Below, in pieces: positions 41,670 through 49,996 of a stretch of DNA of 64,000 bases (positions within the stretch are counted from its first letter, which is position 1; each line of letters opens with the position of its first letter). Below the pieces are notes generated by a model, which ran no database searches, was not told where the DNA came from, and worked only from the letters and a program-made list of their open reading frames with translations. Made by a program: the position numbers and the translations under genes. Origin of the DNA: Planctomycetota bacterium (GTDB lineage: Bacteria > Planctomycetota > Phycisphaerae > UBA1845 > PWPN01); contig JAKPHF010000050.1 in assembly GCA_029550525.1 (NCBI GenBank), forward strand, positions 1-64,000, read 5' to 3'.

Positions 41670-41751
41670 GCTTTTTCTTTCCCTAATGCCCCCGGATTGG
41701 GTCCTGGGCTGAGGAACAATGTACATTCGATCGGGCGGGCGTGCAAAAACT

Positions 41752-41873
41752 GTGAGAATGTGAGAAAGTGGGAATGTGGGGGGGCGAACAGGGACAAGTG
41801 TCCCTCATGGCCTGCGTTCGCACGTTCTCACTTTCCCACCTTCTCACCTTCCCATTTTCCCACGTTTCTCTCA
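41752..41873. repeat. degenerate GTGAGAA/GTGGGAA inverted array, copy A
   Basis: Left arm (41752-41788) is a chain of TGTGAGAA, GTGAGAAAGTGGGAA and TGTGGGGG words. The right arm (41815-41873) is the same theme inverted (TTCTCACTTTCCCACCTTCTCACC). It separates the SIS-domain gene from the CbiO gene and matches copy B on the other side of cbiO. Confidence 0.7.
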
Positions 41874-42599
41874 CGGCCGTGCGCCGTGCCAGGCTTCCAA
41901 TCCGTGGCGTTCCATGAGCGGACCGTCGTGCAGAATCGTCTCGGTGGGGCCATCAGCGACCACGCGGCCCTGGTCGATGAGCACGGCGCGCGAACATAGC
42001 CCCGCTACCATGGCCAGGTCGTGTGACGCGATCAACAGCGTCATGGGCAGCGACGAGAGCGTCTCGATCAGCCGTCGACGCGAGCGCGGATCGAGGTTGC
42101 TGGCCGGCTCGTCCATGAGCAGCAACTCGGGCTGCATGACCAGCACGCCGGCCACAGCTGCGTTACGTCGCTGGCCCATGGACAGGTGATGCGGCGGCCG
42201 CTCCAGCATGTGCGACAAGCCCATGCGGTCGGCCACCCGCTGTACGCGCTGCCGAACCAGATCGGCGGGCAGGCCGAGATTCGTTGGCCCGAACGCCAGG
42301 TCTTCGGCAAGACTCGGCATGAACAACTGATCGTCAGCGCTTTGAAACACCAGGCCGATCCGCCCCCGTACTTCGCGCACGCGCTGCGGCGTGAGCGGTT
42401 CACCCGCAAACGTGATCCGTCCCCGTCCGAACACCAGCCCGGCCAGGCACAGGAGCAACGTGCTCTTGCCCGATCCGTTGGGGCCGACCAATCCCACTTT
42501 CTCGCCGGCGCTCAGGCTCAAGTTGATGCCCTGCAGCGCATGCGTACCGTCGGGATAGGTGTAGCTGAGGTCTTCAACTTGGAGGAGCGAGTCAGCCAA
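41871..42599 (-). CDS. ECF/cobalt-type ABC transporter ATP-binding protein (CbiO-like)
   Basis: Cytosolic ATPase of an energy-coupling-factor importer, typically for Co/Ni or vitamins, 242 residues. Walker A GPNGSGKST (39-47), Q-loop LVFQSADDQLF, signature LSMGQRRN, Walker B LLLMDEPASNLD and the switch His in IASHDLA are all intact. The FQ-x-x-DDQLF Q-loop is typical of ECF A-subunits. Start is TTG with GAGGAT 5 nt upstream. No transmembrane T subunit or substrate-binding S subunit lies nearby, so it is an orphan. Both sides are lined with the same inverted-repeat array. Confidence 0.9.
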   Translation of the reverse strand: MADSLLQVEDLSYTYPDGTHALQGINLSLSAGEKVGLVGPNGSGKSTLLLCLAGLVFGRGRITFAGEPLTPQRVREVRGRIGLVFQSADDQLFMPSLAEDLAFGPTNLGLPADLVRQRVQRVADRMGLSHMLERPPHHLSMGQRRNAAVAGVLVMQPELLLMDEPASNLDPRSRRRLIETLSSLPMTLLIASHDLAMVAGLCSRAVLIDQGRVVADGPTETILHDGPLMERHGLEAWHGARP

Positions 42600-42612
42600 A
42601 GGCGATCCTCAG

Positions 42613-42745
42613 TGCGAACGTGGGAAGTGAGAACGTGAAAAATGTTGAGAAAGTGAGAATGTGCGAATGTACGAACGTGGAATCGGCAAAGTCGCGTTTT
42701 TCACATTTCCACTTTCCCACATTCTCACCTTCCCACACTCCCCAT
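42613..42745. repeat. degenerate GTGAGAA/GTGGGAA inverted array, copy B
   Basis: Left arm (42613-42680: GTGGGAAGTGAGAACGTGAA and related words) and right arm (42697-42745: CACATTTCCACTTTCCCACA and related) are inverted versions of one theme. The unit is the same as copy A beyond the 3' end of cbiO. Confidence 0.7.
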
Positions 42746-43636
42746 TCACGCGGCGAACTTCTTCCCCGTGATCTTCTCATACGCCTCGATGTACTTCGCG
42801 CTCGTGTTGGCCACGACCTCTTCGGGCAACTGCGGGCCGGGCGGCGTCTTGTCCCAGTCGAGCGTTTCGAGATAGTTGCGGACGTACTGCTTGTCGAAGC
42901 TCGGCTGATCGTGACCGGGCTTGTACACGTCGGCCGGCCAGAACCGCGACGAATCGGGCGTGAGCACCTCGTCCACGAGCACCAGCTTGTCGCCATCCAG
43001 TGCCCACTCGAACTTGGTGTCGGCGATGATCACGCCCCGCTGCCGAGCGTAGGCCGCCGCGTCCTGGTAAACGGCAATGCTCTGCTCCCGGAGGCGGGCG
43101 GCAAGCGTGTCACCCACGATGCCGCACATCCGCTCGAACGAGATGTTCTCGTCGTGCCCGCTCTCCTCCTTGGTCGCAGGCGTGAAGATGGGTTCGGGCA
43201 ACTGGTCGCATTGCCGCAAGCCGGCAGGCAGGCGGAGGCCACAGACCGTGCCGTCCTTCTGGTACTCTTTCCAGCCGCTGCCCGTGATGTAGCCGCGAAC
43301 CACGCATTCGATGGGCACAACCTGCAACTTGCGGACGACCATGGCCCGGCCGCGCAGTTCGTCGAGGTAGGCCTCAAAACCCGCGGGCGCTCGGTCGGTC
43401 ACCACCTCGATCAGGTGATGATCGACACCCTTCAAGCGCGAAAACCAGAACTCGCTGATGCGCGTGAGCACCTCGCCTTTATGGGGAATCCCGTTGGGCA
43501 TGACCACGTCAAACGCGCTGATGCGATCGCTGGCCACGAAGAGCAACCGATCGCCCAGATCGTACACGTCGCGAACCTTGCCGCGGCGGACGGGATAGCC
43601 CGGGTAGTTGGTCTGAAGCACCACCTTGCTCGCCAT
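42746..43636 (-). CDS. purC: phosphoribosylaminoimidazole-succinocarboxamide synthase
   Basis: SAICAR synthetase of purine synthesis, ligating aspartate to CAIR with ATP. At 296 residues it is of the longer type. Family segments are GKVRDVYDLGDRLLFVASDRISAFD at the ATP site, VRGYITGSGWKEYQKDG, FTPATKEESGHDENI and ADTKFEWALDGDKLVLVDEVLTPDSSRFWP. GGAG lies 7 nt before ATG. It follows a secreted coiled-coil protein gene by 63 bp on the same strand. Confidence 0.96.
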   Translation of the reverse strand: MASKVVLQTNYPGYPVRRGKVRDVYDLGDRLLFVASDRISAFDVVMPNGIPHKGEVLTRISEFWFSRLKGVDHHLIEVVTDRAPAGFEAYLDELRGRAMVVRKLQVVPIECVVRGYITGSGWKEYQKDGTVCGLRLPAGLRQCDQLPEPIFTPATKEESGHDENISFERMCGIVGDTLAARLREQSIAVYQDAAAYARQRGVIIADTKFEWALDGDKLVLVDEVLTPDSSRFWPADVYKPGHDQPSFDKQYVRNYLETLDWDKTPPGPQLPEEVVANTSAKYIEAYEKITGKKFAA

Positions 43637-43699
43637 TATGTGTCTCCATCTCCTGAGTCCCGAGGGATCGGCGTCCCCGGGGTTGGTTTCAATTCAATT

Positions 43700-45001
43700 C
43701 TAAGGCTGACTGGAACCGGCCGCGTCCTTCGGAGCCGGCTTGAGCCAGTCGAACCAGGATTTCTGCTTGGCCTTCTCCTGTTCTTCCTGCCACTTCTTCG
43801 CGTTCTCCTGGGCTTCGGCGATCCGCTCGGCCATTTCCTTCTGCTGTTGTTCCATCCAGGCGCGATATTGCTCGCGACGGGCTTGCTCGGCGGCTTCGAC
43901 CTGCTCGGGCGTCGGCGTTCTAACCGCGGGCTTCTGCATGCGGGCGGCAAGTGTCTTCGACAGCCGGTTCAGCCGATGCCGTTCGGCCATGAGCCGCTGC
44001 TTGAGATCGGCGTTGCGGCGCAGGGCCGGATCGAGCCGGATGCGTTCGTTGAGCAGACTGCTCGCCAGATGCACGTGCGGAGCCAGAGCCCGGGCCTGCC
44101 GAGGCGAGCCATCGAACTCTTCCGGCCGATCCAGCCAATCGACGACGGCATAGACCTTGTCGTCCCGATCGCCCTCGGCGGCCGGACGAGTTTGTGCATA
44201 AGCCTCGTACCAGGGCCGGGCGGACGCCATGGCCGGGCGAACGGCGGGAGCGAACTGCTCGCGTGCCAACTGCGGTTCGCTTCGCTCGCTTCGCGCGCCT
44301 GCGGCAGTCTCAAACTTCACTTCGACCTTGTCGCTGCGGTCGACCAGAGCCGCCTCATAAGCAGCTTCGAGCATGGGCAACAGCGACGGCTTCTCATACT
44401 CGGTCACGTAGGGCAGGCGAATCGCCGACCCGCGACGTGTGGCGATGGCCGCCCGCATGTGGGCGTCGGCGGCCAGCTCCGCCAGCGTCTTGGCGGTGGT
44501 CGCCAACGTCATCGCCGACATGGCTTCCCGCTGCCCGGCATCGGCGGAATTGATCAGCCGCGAGAGCTCGTTGCCGGCGTTCACGTAGTCCTCGGCTCGC
44601 CACTTGGCGATGGCGACGATGAGCGCTCGCTGGATGTCGGGAGGCAGTTCCGCCGGAGCCGCAACTGCAGCTGAGTCAGCGGCGGGCCGGCTTGCGGATG
44701 CTCCCTCCTCGTCGGGCATGCCGGCATGAGTGCCGCTTTTCGGAAGCCGGTTGGTCGGCCGGCTGGCCGCCTGAGGCGGATCGCGCTGAATGGAGGCGAT
44801 GTTGACGCGATCGACGATATCCACGTAGCTTCCGCCCACCTCATTCGAACGGCGGATGTGCACGTAGTTGGCGGTCCCCCCGATGATGCGGCCCTCGATG
44901 CGGTCGCCGTTGTGCAGCAGGATCGTGTCAGCGCGCAACACCGCCGCCCAGCCCGCCAGGCTGGACAGCGCGATGCTCATGCACATTCCGACTCGCCACA
45001 C
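43700..45001 (-). CDS. secreted coiled-coil protein of unknown function
   Basis: 433 residues, not recognised. A signal peptide (about 1-24, ending VLRA) is followed by a small beta-type domain (TILLHNGDRIEGRIIGG, about 26-72) like the short barrels found at the start of many planctomycete exported proteins. A helical middle region and a highly charged coiled-coil C-terminus (about 370-425, rich in E/K/Q/A/R) follow. GTG at 45001 was chosen because GGAGG lies 8 nt upstream; ATGs five and seven codons later are alternatives. It lies upstream of purC, an unlikely functional partner. Confidence 0.72.
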   Translation of the reverse strand: MWRVGMCMSIALSSLAGWAAVLRADTILLHNGDRIEGRIIGGTANYVHIRRSNEVGGSYVDIVDRVNIASIQRDPPQAASRPTNRLPKSGTHAGMPDEEGASASRPAADSAAVAAPAELPPDIQRALIVAIAKWRAEDYVNAGNELSRLINSADAGQREAMSAMTLATTAKTLAELAADAHMRAAIATRRGSAIRLPYVTEYEKPSLLPMLEAAYEAALVDRSDKVEVKFETAAGARSERSEPQLAREQFAPAVRPAMASARPWYEAYAQTRPAAEGDRDDKVYAVVDWLDRPEEFDGSPRQARALAPHVHLASSLLNERIRLDPALRRNADLKQRLMAERHRLNRLSKTLAARMQKPAVRTPTPEQVEAAEQARREQYRAWMEQQQKEMAERIAEAQENAKKWQEEQEKAKQKSWFDWLKPAPKDAAGSSQP

Positions 45002-45199
45002 GATCGCATCCTCCGGTGCGGATCACCGCCGGGAGCGGCATTATACGGCCAGAGCGTCGCCCGACGAACAGGACCAACCGTCGCCCCGCTTCCCGGCGTT
45101 GCCGTTTGGGCCTTATACTGCCGCTCGACTGGCGATCACGGCTTGCTGCCGTGCCGGGCGCGTCACGGCGACCGGTGCGTTTCGAAGTGGAGGCGAAAC

Positions 45200-46174
45200 T
45201 TGGGATTCCGTGTTTTTGTCACCCGCCGTATTCCCGAGGCGGGACTCGAACTGCTACGGCGGGAATGCTCCGATTTGCACATCAGTCCGCATGATCGGGC
45301 GGCAACCCGGGAGGAGCTCCTACGAGGTGTGGCCGGCCGTGACGGCGTACTGTGCCATCTGACCGATCGCGTGGACGACGAGGTGCTGGCTGCCGCGGGC
45401 CCCGCGTGCCGGGCGTTCGCCAACTATGCCGTCGGCTACAACAACATCGACGTGGCGGCCGCCGCCCGCCGCGGCATCTGGGTCACCAACACGCCGGGCG
45501 TGCTGACCGAGACCACCGCCGATCTGGCTTGGGCGCTGCTCATGAGCGTCGCCCGCCGCATCGTGGAGTCTGACCGGTTCTTCCGCTCGGGCCGCTGGGA
45601 CGGCTGGGGGCCCATGCAGTTTCTCGGCCACGACATTCACGGAGCGACGCTTGGCGTTATCGGCGCGGGCCGGATCGGCCAGGCGGTCGCCCGGCGAGCG
45701 ACGGGCTTCGGCATGCGGATTCTCTACTGCGGTCGGCGCGACGTGCCCGAGATGCAGCAGCTCGGCGCAGTCCGGGTCGAACTGGACGCGCTGCTGGCCG
45801 CGAGCGACTTCGTCAGTCTGCACGTGCCTTTGACGGATGCCACGCGGCATCTCATCGGACGTCGCGAACTGGGCCTGATGAAGCCGACCGCGTATCTGAT
45901 CAACACCGCCCGCGGTCCGGTGGTGGATGAAGTCGCCCTCGTCGAAGCCTTGCGCGACAAGCGAATCGCCGGTGCCGGGCTTGACGTGTACGAGGAGGAG
46001 CCCATGCCCACGGCGGGGCTGATCGAGTTGCCCAACGTGGTCTGTGTGTGCCACATCGGCTCGGCCACCGAAGCCACGCGGTCGAAGATGGCCGAAATGG
46101 CGGCGATGAATCTCTTGGCCGCCATGCGCGGCGAGGTTCCTCCGCATGCTGTCAACGCGCCGCACTCGAGTTGA
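45200..46174 (+). CDS. D-isomer-specific 2-hydroxyacid dehydrogenase
   Basis: NAD(P)-dependent glyoxylate/hydroxypyruvate reductase-like enzyme, 324 residues. The nucleotide fold has GVIGAGRIGQAVA; catalytic residues fall in INTARGPVVDE (Arg), the acidic segment before MP, and CHIGSAT (His). This most resembles glyoxylate reductases rather than phosphoglycerate dehydrogenase, since no ACT domain is present. The TTG start is assigned from GGAGG 6 nt upstream; the open frame extends further but has no other ribosome site. The next gene begins 14 nt after its stop. Confidence 0.88.
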   Translation: MGFRVFVTRRIPEAGLELLRRECSDLHISPHDRAATREELLRGVAGRDGVLCHLTDRVDDEVLAAAGPACRAFANYAVGYNNIDVAAAARRGIWVTNTPGVLTETTADLAWALLMSVARRIVESDRFFRSGRWDGWGPMQFLGHDIHGATLGVIGAGRIGQAVARRATGFGMRILYCGRRDVPEMQQLGAVRVELDALLAASDFVSLHVPLTDATRHLIGRRELGLMKPTAYLINTARGPVVDEVALVEALRDKRIAGAGLDVYEEEPMPTAGLIELPNVVCVCHIGSATEATRSKMAEMAAMNLLAAMRGEVPPHAVNAPHSS

Positions 46175-46188
46175 ACAGGAACACCGCC

Positions 46189-46629
46189 GTGAGCCATCGA
46201 GCGTACACCTGGGAATACCGCGTTGAAGTCAAGCCCTACGACAAGATCGTGGACGTGCTGGAGGCGTTCTTCGCGTCTTATCCGGCCGGCGATTACACCT
46301 GCGAACGCCGTGAGACGTATCGGCTGCAGTTTCGCCGCGGCGAATGGCGGAAAAGCCTGTTCGGCCTGGGTAATCTCGTGCCGGCCGCCCTGCCTAAAGG
46401 CGCGTTCAACCGTTGGCCGGTGATTGTCTATGTGCTCGTGCGACCCTCGCCGGAAACGTTCCTGGTCACGATTCGATATGAAGTCCACCTGCCCCGGTCG
46501 ATCCCGATGCTCATCCCCGAGGTGCAGGACTCGGTGAATCAGCATTGCCTCAAGGAACTCGACGACCTGGCGGTCTACCTGGCCGAATGCACCGGCATGC
46601 CCCAAAAGCCCCCCGTTAGAACGCAGTGA
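46189..46629 (+). CDS. conserved-looking hypothetical protein
   Basis: 146 residues, not recognised. It is soluble, mixed alpha/beta by composition, with YEYRVEVKPYD-like strands, a central RRGEWRKSLFGLGNLVP and aromatic-rich segments; no signal or membrane span. The GTG start lies 14 nt after the dehydrogenase stop with CAGGA about 8 nt upstream, implying one transcript and possible coupling. Confidence 0.65.
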   Translation: MSHRAYTWEYRVEVKPYDKIVDVLEAFFASYPAGDYTCERRETYRLQFRRGEWRKSLFGLGNLVPAALPKGAFNRWPVIVYVLVRPSPETFLVTIRYEVHLPRSIPMLIPEVQDSVNQHCLKELDDLAVYLAECTGMPQKPPVRTQ

Positions 46630-46731
46630 CTACACCTTCGCACGCACACATCTCTCTGTAAGCGCGTGCGTTACTACATGGGCACCGTTGAACAAGACAG
46701 CCTCCCTTGCACGGTCACGCGTAAAACAACG

Positions 46732-46800
46732 AACCACGGAGGGCACAGAGGAAAGCAAGGAATGCTTGTTGGCTTCTTATCCTCTGTGCCCCCTGTGGTT
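46732..46800. repeat. inverted ACCACGGAGGGCACAGAGGA repeat at a convergent end
   Basis: Arms at 46732-46752 and 46780-46800 match in 19 of 21 positions, separated by 27 bp that contains smaller AAGCA/TGCTT complementarity. It lies in the 250-bp gap between the convergent hypothetical and sulfatase genes, where it could stop transcription from both sides. Unlike the other repeats it looks like a defined element rather than degenerate words. Confidence 0.75.
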
Positions 46801-46879
46801 AGATTCATGCGTGGCCAGATTACAAGAACACGGCAACACCCCAAGTCTCTGTCTTTCGCCGCGTCGCCGCGTCGCCGCG

Positions 46880-48307
46880 TCATTTATTTGTCGCTTTGCT
46901 GCGGCTGATTTGCTTGCCCCACGCGATTACGAGCTCGGTGAGGCGGCGGACACGATCGGGGTGTTTGTCGGCCAGGTTTTCGCGCTCGGCTGGATCGGCC
47001 GGGATGTTGAACAATTCCGGACGCGAGCCGTCTCGGTTCACCAGCAGCTTCCAGTCGCCGTCGCGAATGGCCAGATCGGGCCAGCGGTTCCCAGGTCCGG
47101 GCCGATCGGGCGGGCGCGACCACATCACCGGCCGGCTGCGCTCGGGACTCGAACGGCCCAGAAGCGCGTCGCTCATGTCCAGACCATCGAAAACAACCCC
47201 CTGCTCAGGGGGCGCCTTGCACAACGTCAGGAGCGACGGCGCGATGTCCATGCCGGCCACAACGGTCTTGTCGTTCTTCGAGCCGACCGCCGCCGCGTTC
47301 ATCCACCCCGGAGCCCAGACGATGAGCGGACTGCGGATGCCGCCCTCGTACAGATTGCCCTTGCTGCCGCGAAGCCCGCCCGTGGAACCCAGGCCCGACT
47401 CAGGGCCGTTGTCGCTGGCGAGCAGGATGATGGTGTTGTCACGAAGGGCCGGATCCGTGCGGATGTGCTCGAAAACACGGCCCAGTTGTCGATCCAGTTC
47501 CTCCAGCACACCGAGGTATTGGCTCCGCGGCGAACCGTCACCTCGCAGGCCGGGCGGAGCCTGGCATGGCGAATGCACGTCATCCGGCCAAAGGTTCAGG
47601 TAGAACGGTCGGCCGGCCTTCTTCGCGGTCTCGATCTCCGCGATGGCGCGGTCTACGAATGCACGGCTGACGTCGTGGCGCGGCAACCAGTGAATCGGCC
47701 CACCACCCAGTTCGCCGCTCATCCGTGTGGGATGATGATCGAACGGCGTGCCGTCGGGACGCGGCTCGAACAACGGCAGGATCCGCTCGCCCAGCCCTTC
47801 GAAATTGGTGATCGATCTGGCAAAGCCATACTGGCTGATGAGTGGCGCATCGCCCACGTCGCGCTGGCCGCCCATATGCCACTTGCCCACGTGTGCCGTG
47901 TGATAGCCCTGTTGAGCCAACATGCGGGCCAGGCTCGGCGCTACCGGATCGAGCCAATCGGCGATGCCCCGCCGGCGGTTGGCCTCCCGACGATCCAGAT
48001 ACGACGTGATTCGCCAACGCCCGGGATATTGGCCGGTCGTGAAGGCCACCCGCGACGGGCTGCAGATGGGAGCGTTGGCGTAGAACTGCGTGAATCGGAT
48101 GCCCTCGCGGCCCAGCCGGTCGATATGCTCGGTTTTGGCCGGACTGTCGGCAAAACAGCTCAAGTCGCCCCAACCCATGTCGTCGATCAACACGAACACG
48201 ATGTTGGGCCGCTTGGGCTTGGGCGTGGCCTCGGCCGACTCGACTGGCCCGGCCGGTGCCATCGAACAAAACAACGTGATCAGAAAGGTGGGCAGAAGCT
48301 TGTGCAT
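46880..48307 (-). CDS. secreted type I sulfatase (arylsulfatase family)
   Basis: Sulfate-ester hydrolase of 475 residues with an N-terminal signal (MHKLLPTFLITLFCSMAPAG). The metal/active-site start PNIVFVLIDDMGWGDL and the formylglycine motif ICSPSRVAFTTG (Cys 82, C-x-P-x-R) are intact, as are KWHMGG and DNGPE. The Cys must be matured by formylglycine-generating enzyme, which is not in this window. GAGG lies about 9 nt before ATG. It is divergent from a second sulfatase with only 86 bp between starts, suggesting joint control. Confidence 0.94.
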   Translation of the reverse strand: MHKLLPTFLITLFCSMAPAGPVESAEATPKPKRPNIVFVLIDDMGWGDLSCFADSPAKTEHIDRLGREGIRFTQFYANAPICSPSRVAFTTGQYPGRWRITSYLDRREANRRRGIADWLDPVAPSLARMLAQQGYHTAHVGKWHMGGQRDVGDAPLISQYGFARSITNFEGLGERILPLFEPRPDGTPFDHHPTRMSGELGGGPIHWLPRHDVSRAFVDRAIAEIETAKKAGRPFYLNLWPDDVHSPCQAPPGLRGDGSPRSQYLGVLEELDRQLGRVFEHIRTDPALRDNTIILLASDNGPESGLGSTGGLRGSKGNLYEGGIRSPLIVWAPGWMNAAAVGSKNDKTVVAGMDIAPSLLTLCKAPPEQGVVFDGLDMSDALLGRSSPERSRPVMWSRPPDRPGPGNRWPDLAIRDGDWKLLVNRDGSRPELFNIPADPAERENLADKHPDRVRRLTELVIAWGKQISRSKATNK

Positions 48308-48393
48308 GTGCCATTACCTCGCGACTGGATTTGCTGCAGACCGCCGCCGGTCCGGTTTGATGGCCGGAGGCGGCCCGCATAGCATAACCCGTC

Positions 48394-49800
48394 ATGAGCA
48401 CCAAATCACTGCCGAAACTCACCGTTCTGTTCTGCTCGTCGATGATCCTGGCCGAATCGCCCGCAACCGGCGATCGACCGCACATCGTTTTGTTCATCGC
48501 CGACGATTACAGTTGGCACGACTGTGGCGCGTATGGCAGCACGGACGTGCGAACGCCCCACCTCGATCGGCTCGCGCGTGAGTCCATGCGGTTCGAGTAC
48601 GCGTTCGCCGCCTCGCCTACCTGCGCCCCGTCGAGGTCGGCCATCTACACCGGGTTGTATCCCTTCCGCAACGGCGCCCACGCCAATCACAGTTTGATAC
48701 ACGACGGTGTGCGCACGTGGCCGCAACACCTGCAGGCGCTCGGCTATCGTGTGGTCATCGCCGGCAAGACGCACATCGGTCCGCGGGACTCGTTTCCGTT
48801 CGAGTACCTGGCGGGCTCGAACGTCATGCCGCCGGGCAAGCGTCACGTGCTTTGGACCGACCTGCACACCGAGGCCGTCGACCGCCTGCTGGCCGAGCAC
48901 GATCGGTCCCGGCCGTTGTGCCTCCTGGTGTGCTCGCACTCGCCCCATGTGTATTGGCCGGAGAACGACGGCTACGATCCGGCCCGCGTGATCCTCCCGC
49001 CCTACCTGGTTGACACAACCGAGACTCGGGCCAGCCGTTGCCGTTATTACACGGACGTGAGCTGGATGGACGCACAAGTCGGCGAGGTGCGAGCGTCGCT
49101 AATACGACACGGATACGCCGAGCGCACATTGTTCGTGTACACCGCCGATCAGGGGGCTCAGTGGCCGTTCGCCAAGTGGAATCTGTACGACGCGGGCATT
49201 CGCGTGCCGCTTGTCGTGCACTGGCCCGGCCGGGTCCGCCCCGGCAGCACGAGCCGCGCTCTGATCAGTCTGATCGACCTGCTCCCGACGATGATCGAGG
49301 CCGCCGGCAGTCGCCCGCCCGAGGATATCGACGGCCGCAGCTTCCTGGACGTGCTCACCGGAAAAAGCGAACGCCACCGCGATGCCGTCTTCGCCGCCCA
49401 CACGGGCGACAAAGACATGAATCGTTCTCCCATGCGCTGCGTCCGCGACGAGCGATACAAGTACATCCTCAACCTGGCTCCCGAGATCGAATACGCGACG
49501 CACATCAGCCAGAGCGAAGATCGCGACAACTACTGGACGTCATGGTTGCGGCTTGCCGAGACCGATCCCGCTGCGGCACGGCTCGTGGAACGTTACGAGC
49601 GTCGGCCGGCCGAGGAACTGTACGACGTCATGGCCGATCCGTTCGAATTGAAGAATCTGGCCGACGATCCGCGGCACGCGGATGTGCTCAAGCGGATGCG
49701 CGAGCAATTGAAGGCATGGCGCATTCAGCAAGGCGAGGATCTGGACAAGGTGCCCCTGCCAGAAGATGCGCGGACGGGGCAGTTGAGGTATGCCGGGTGA
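48394..49800 (+). CDS. type I sulfatase (heparan/N-sulfatase-like)
   Basis: 468 residues. After a short hydrophobic N-terminus come HIVLFIADDYSWHDCGAYG, the formylglycine motif TCAPSRSAIYTG (Cys 77), AGKTHIGP and TADQGAQWPF. The short, compact form and the DDYSWHDCGAYG start resemble sulfoglucosamine sulfohydrolase-type enzymes. Signal cleavage is uncertain because the N-terminal segment is short. It diverges from the neighbouring sulfatase. The pair suggests use of sulfated polysaccharides, common in planctomycetes. Confidence 0.93.
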   Translation: MSTKSLPKLTVLFCSSMILAESPATGDRPHIVLFIADDYSWHDCGAYGSTDVRTPHLDRLARESMRFEYAFAASPTCAPSRSAIYTGLYPFRNGAHANHSLIHDGVRTWPQHLQALGYRVVIAGKTHIGPRDSFPFEYLAGSNVMPPGKRHVLWTDLHTEAVDRLLAEHDRSRPLCLLVCSHSPHVYWPENDGYDPARVILPPYLVDTTETRASRCRYYTDVSWMDAQVGEVRASLIRHGYAERTLFVYTADQGAQWPFAKWNLYDAGIRVPLVVHWPGRVRPGSTSRALISLIDLLPTMIEAAGSRPPEDIDGRSFLDVLTGKSERHRDAVFAAHTGDKDMNRSPMRCVRDERYKYILNLAPEIEYATHISQSEDRDNYWTSWLRLAETDPAAARLVERYERRPAEELYDVMADPFELKNLADDPRHADVLKRMREQLKAWRIQQGEDLDKVPLPEDARTGQLRYAG

Positions 49801-49992
49801 GGAGTCAGTGGTCAGTAGCCAGTTGTCGGGTCATTGGTCCTTTGGTCCGTCGGCCCTAAAGGAGTGTCGGTCCGTAGCCGTGAGCGTCAGCCCACGAACA
49901 CGAACAAGGGCCACATAATCGGCACGGAACCACTGACAAAAGGACTACGGACCCGACAACTGACCACTGACAACGGACAACTGACTACTGGT
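49801..49992. repeat. degenerate GTCAGTGGTCAGT inverted array
   Basis: The left part (49801-49885: GTCAGTGGTCAGTAGCCAGT, then TTGTCGGGTC and CCTTTGGTCC) and the right part (49930-49992: CCACTGACAAAAGGACTACGG, GACAACTGACCACTGACAAC) are inverted over roughly 45 bp with mismatches. The array fills the space between the convergent sulfatase and RND genes. Confidence 0.7.
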
Positions 49993-49996
49993 CCGC

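Noticed and set aside
41752-41873. The GTGAGAA array considered as a CRISPR
   Set aside because: There are no constant-length repeats with unique spacers; words are degenerate, contiguous and inverted about a centre.
45236-45262. GGGACTCGAACTGC in the 2-hydroxyacid dehydrogenase gene, resembling a tRNA T arm
   Set aside because: No acceptor, D or anticodon stems can be formed around it.
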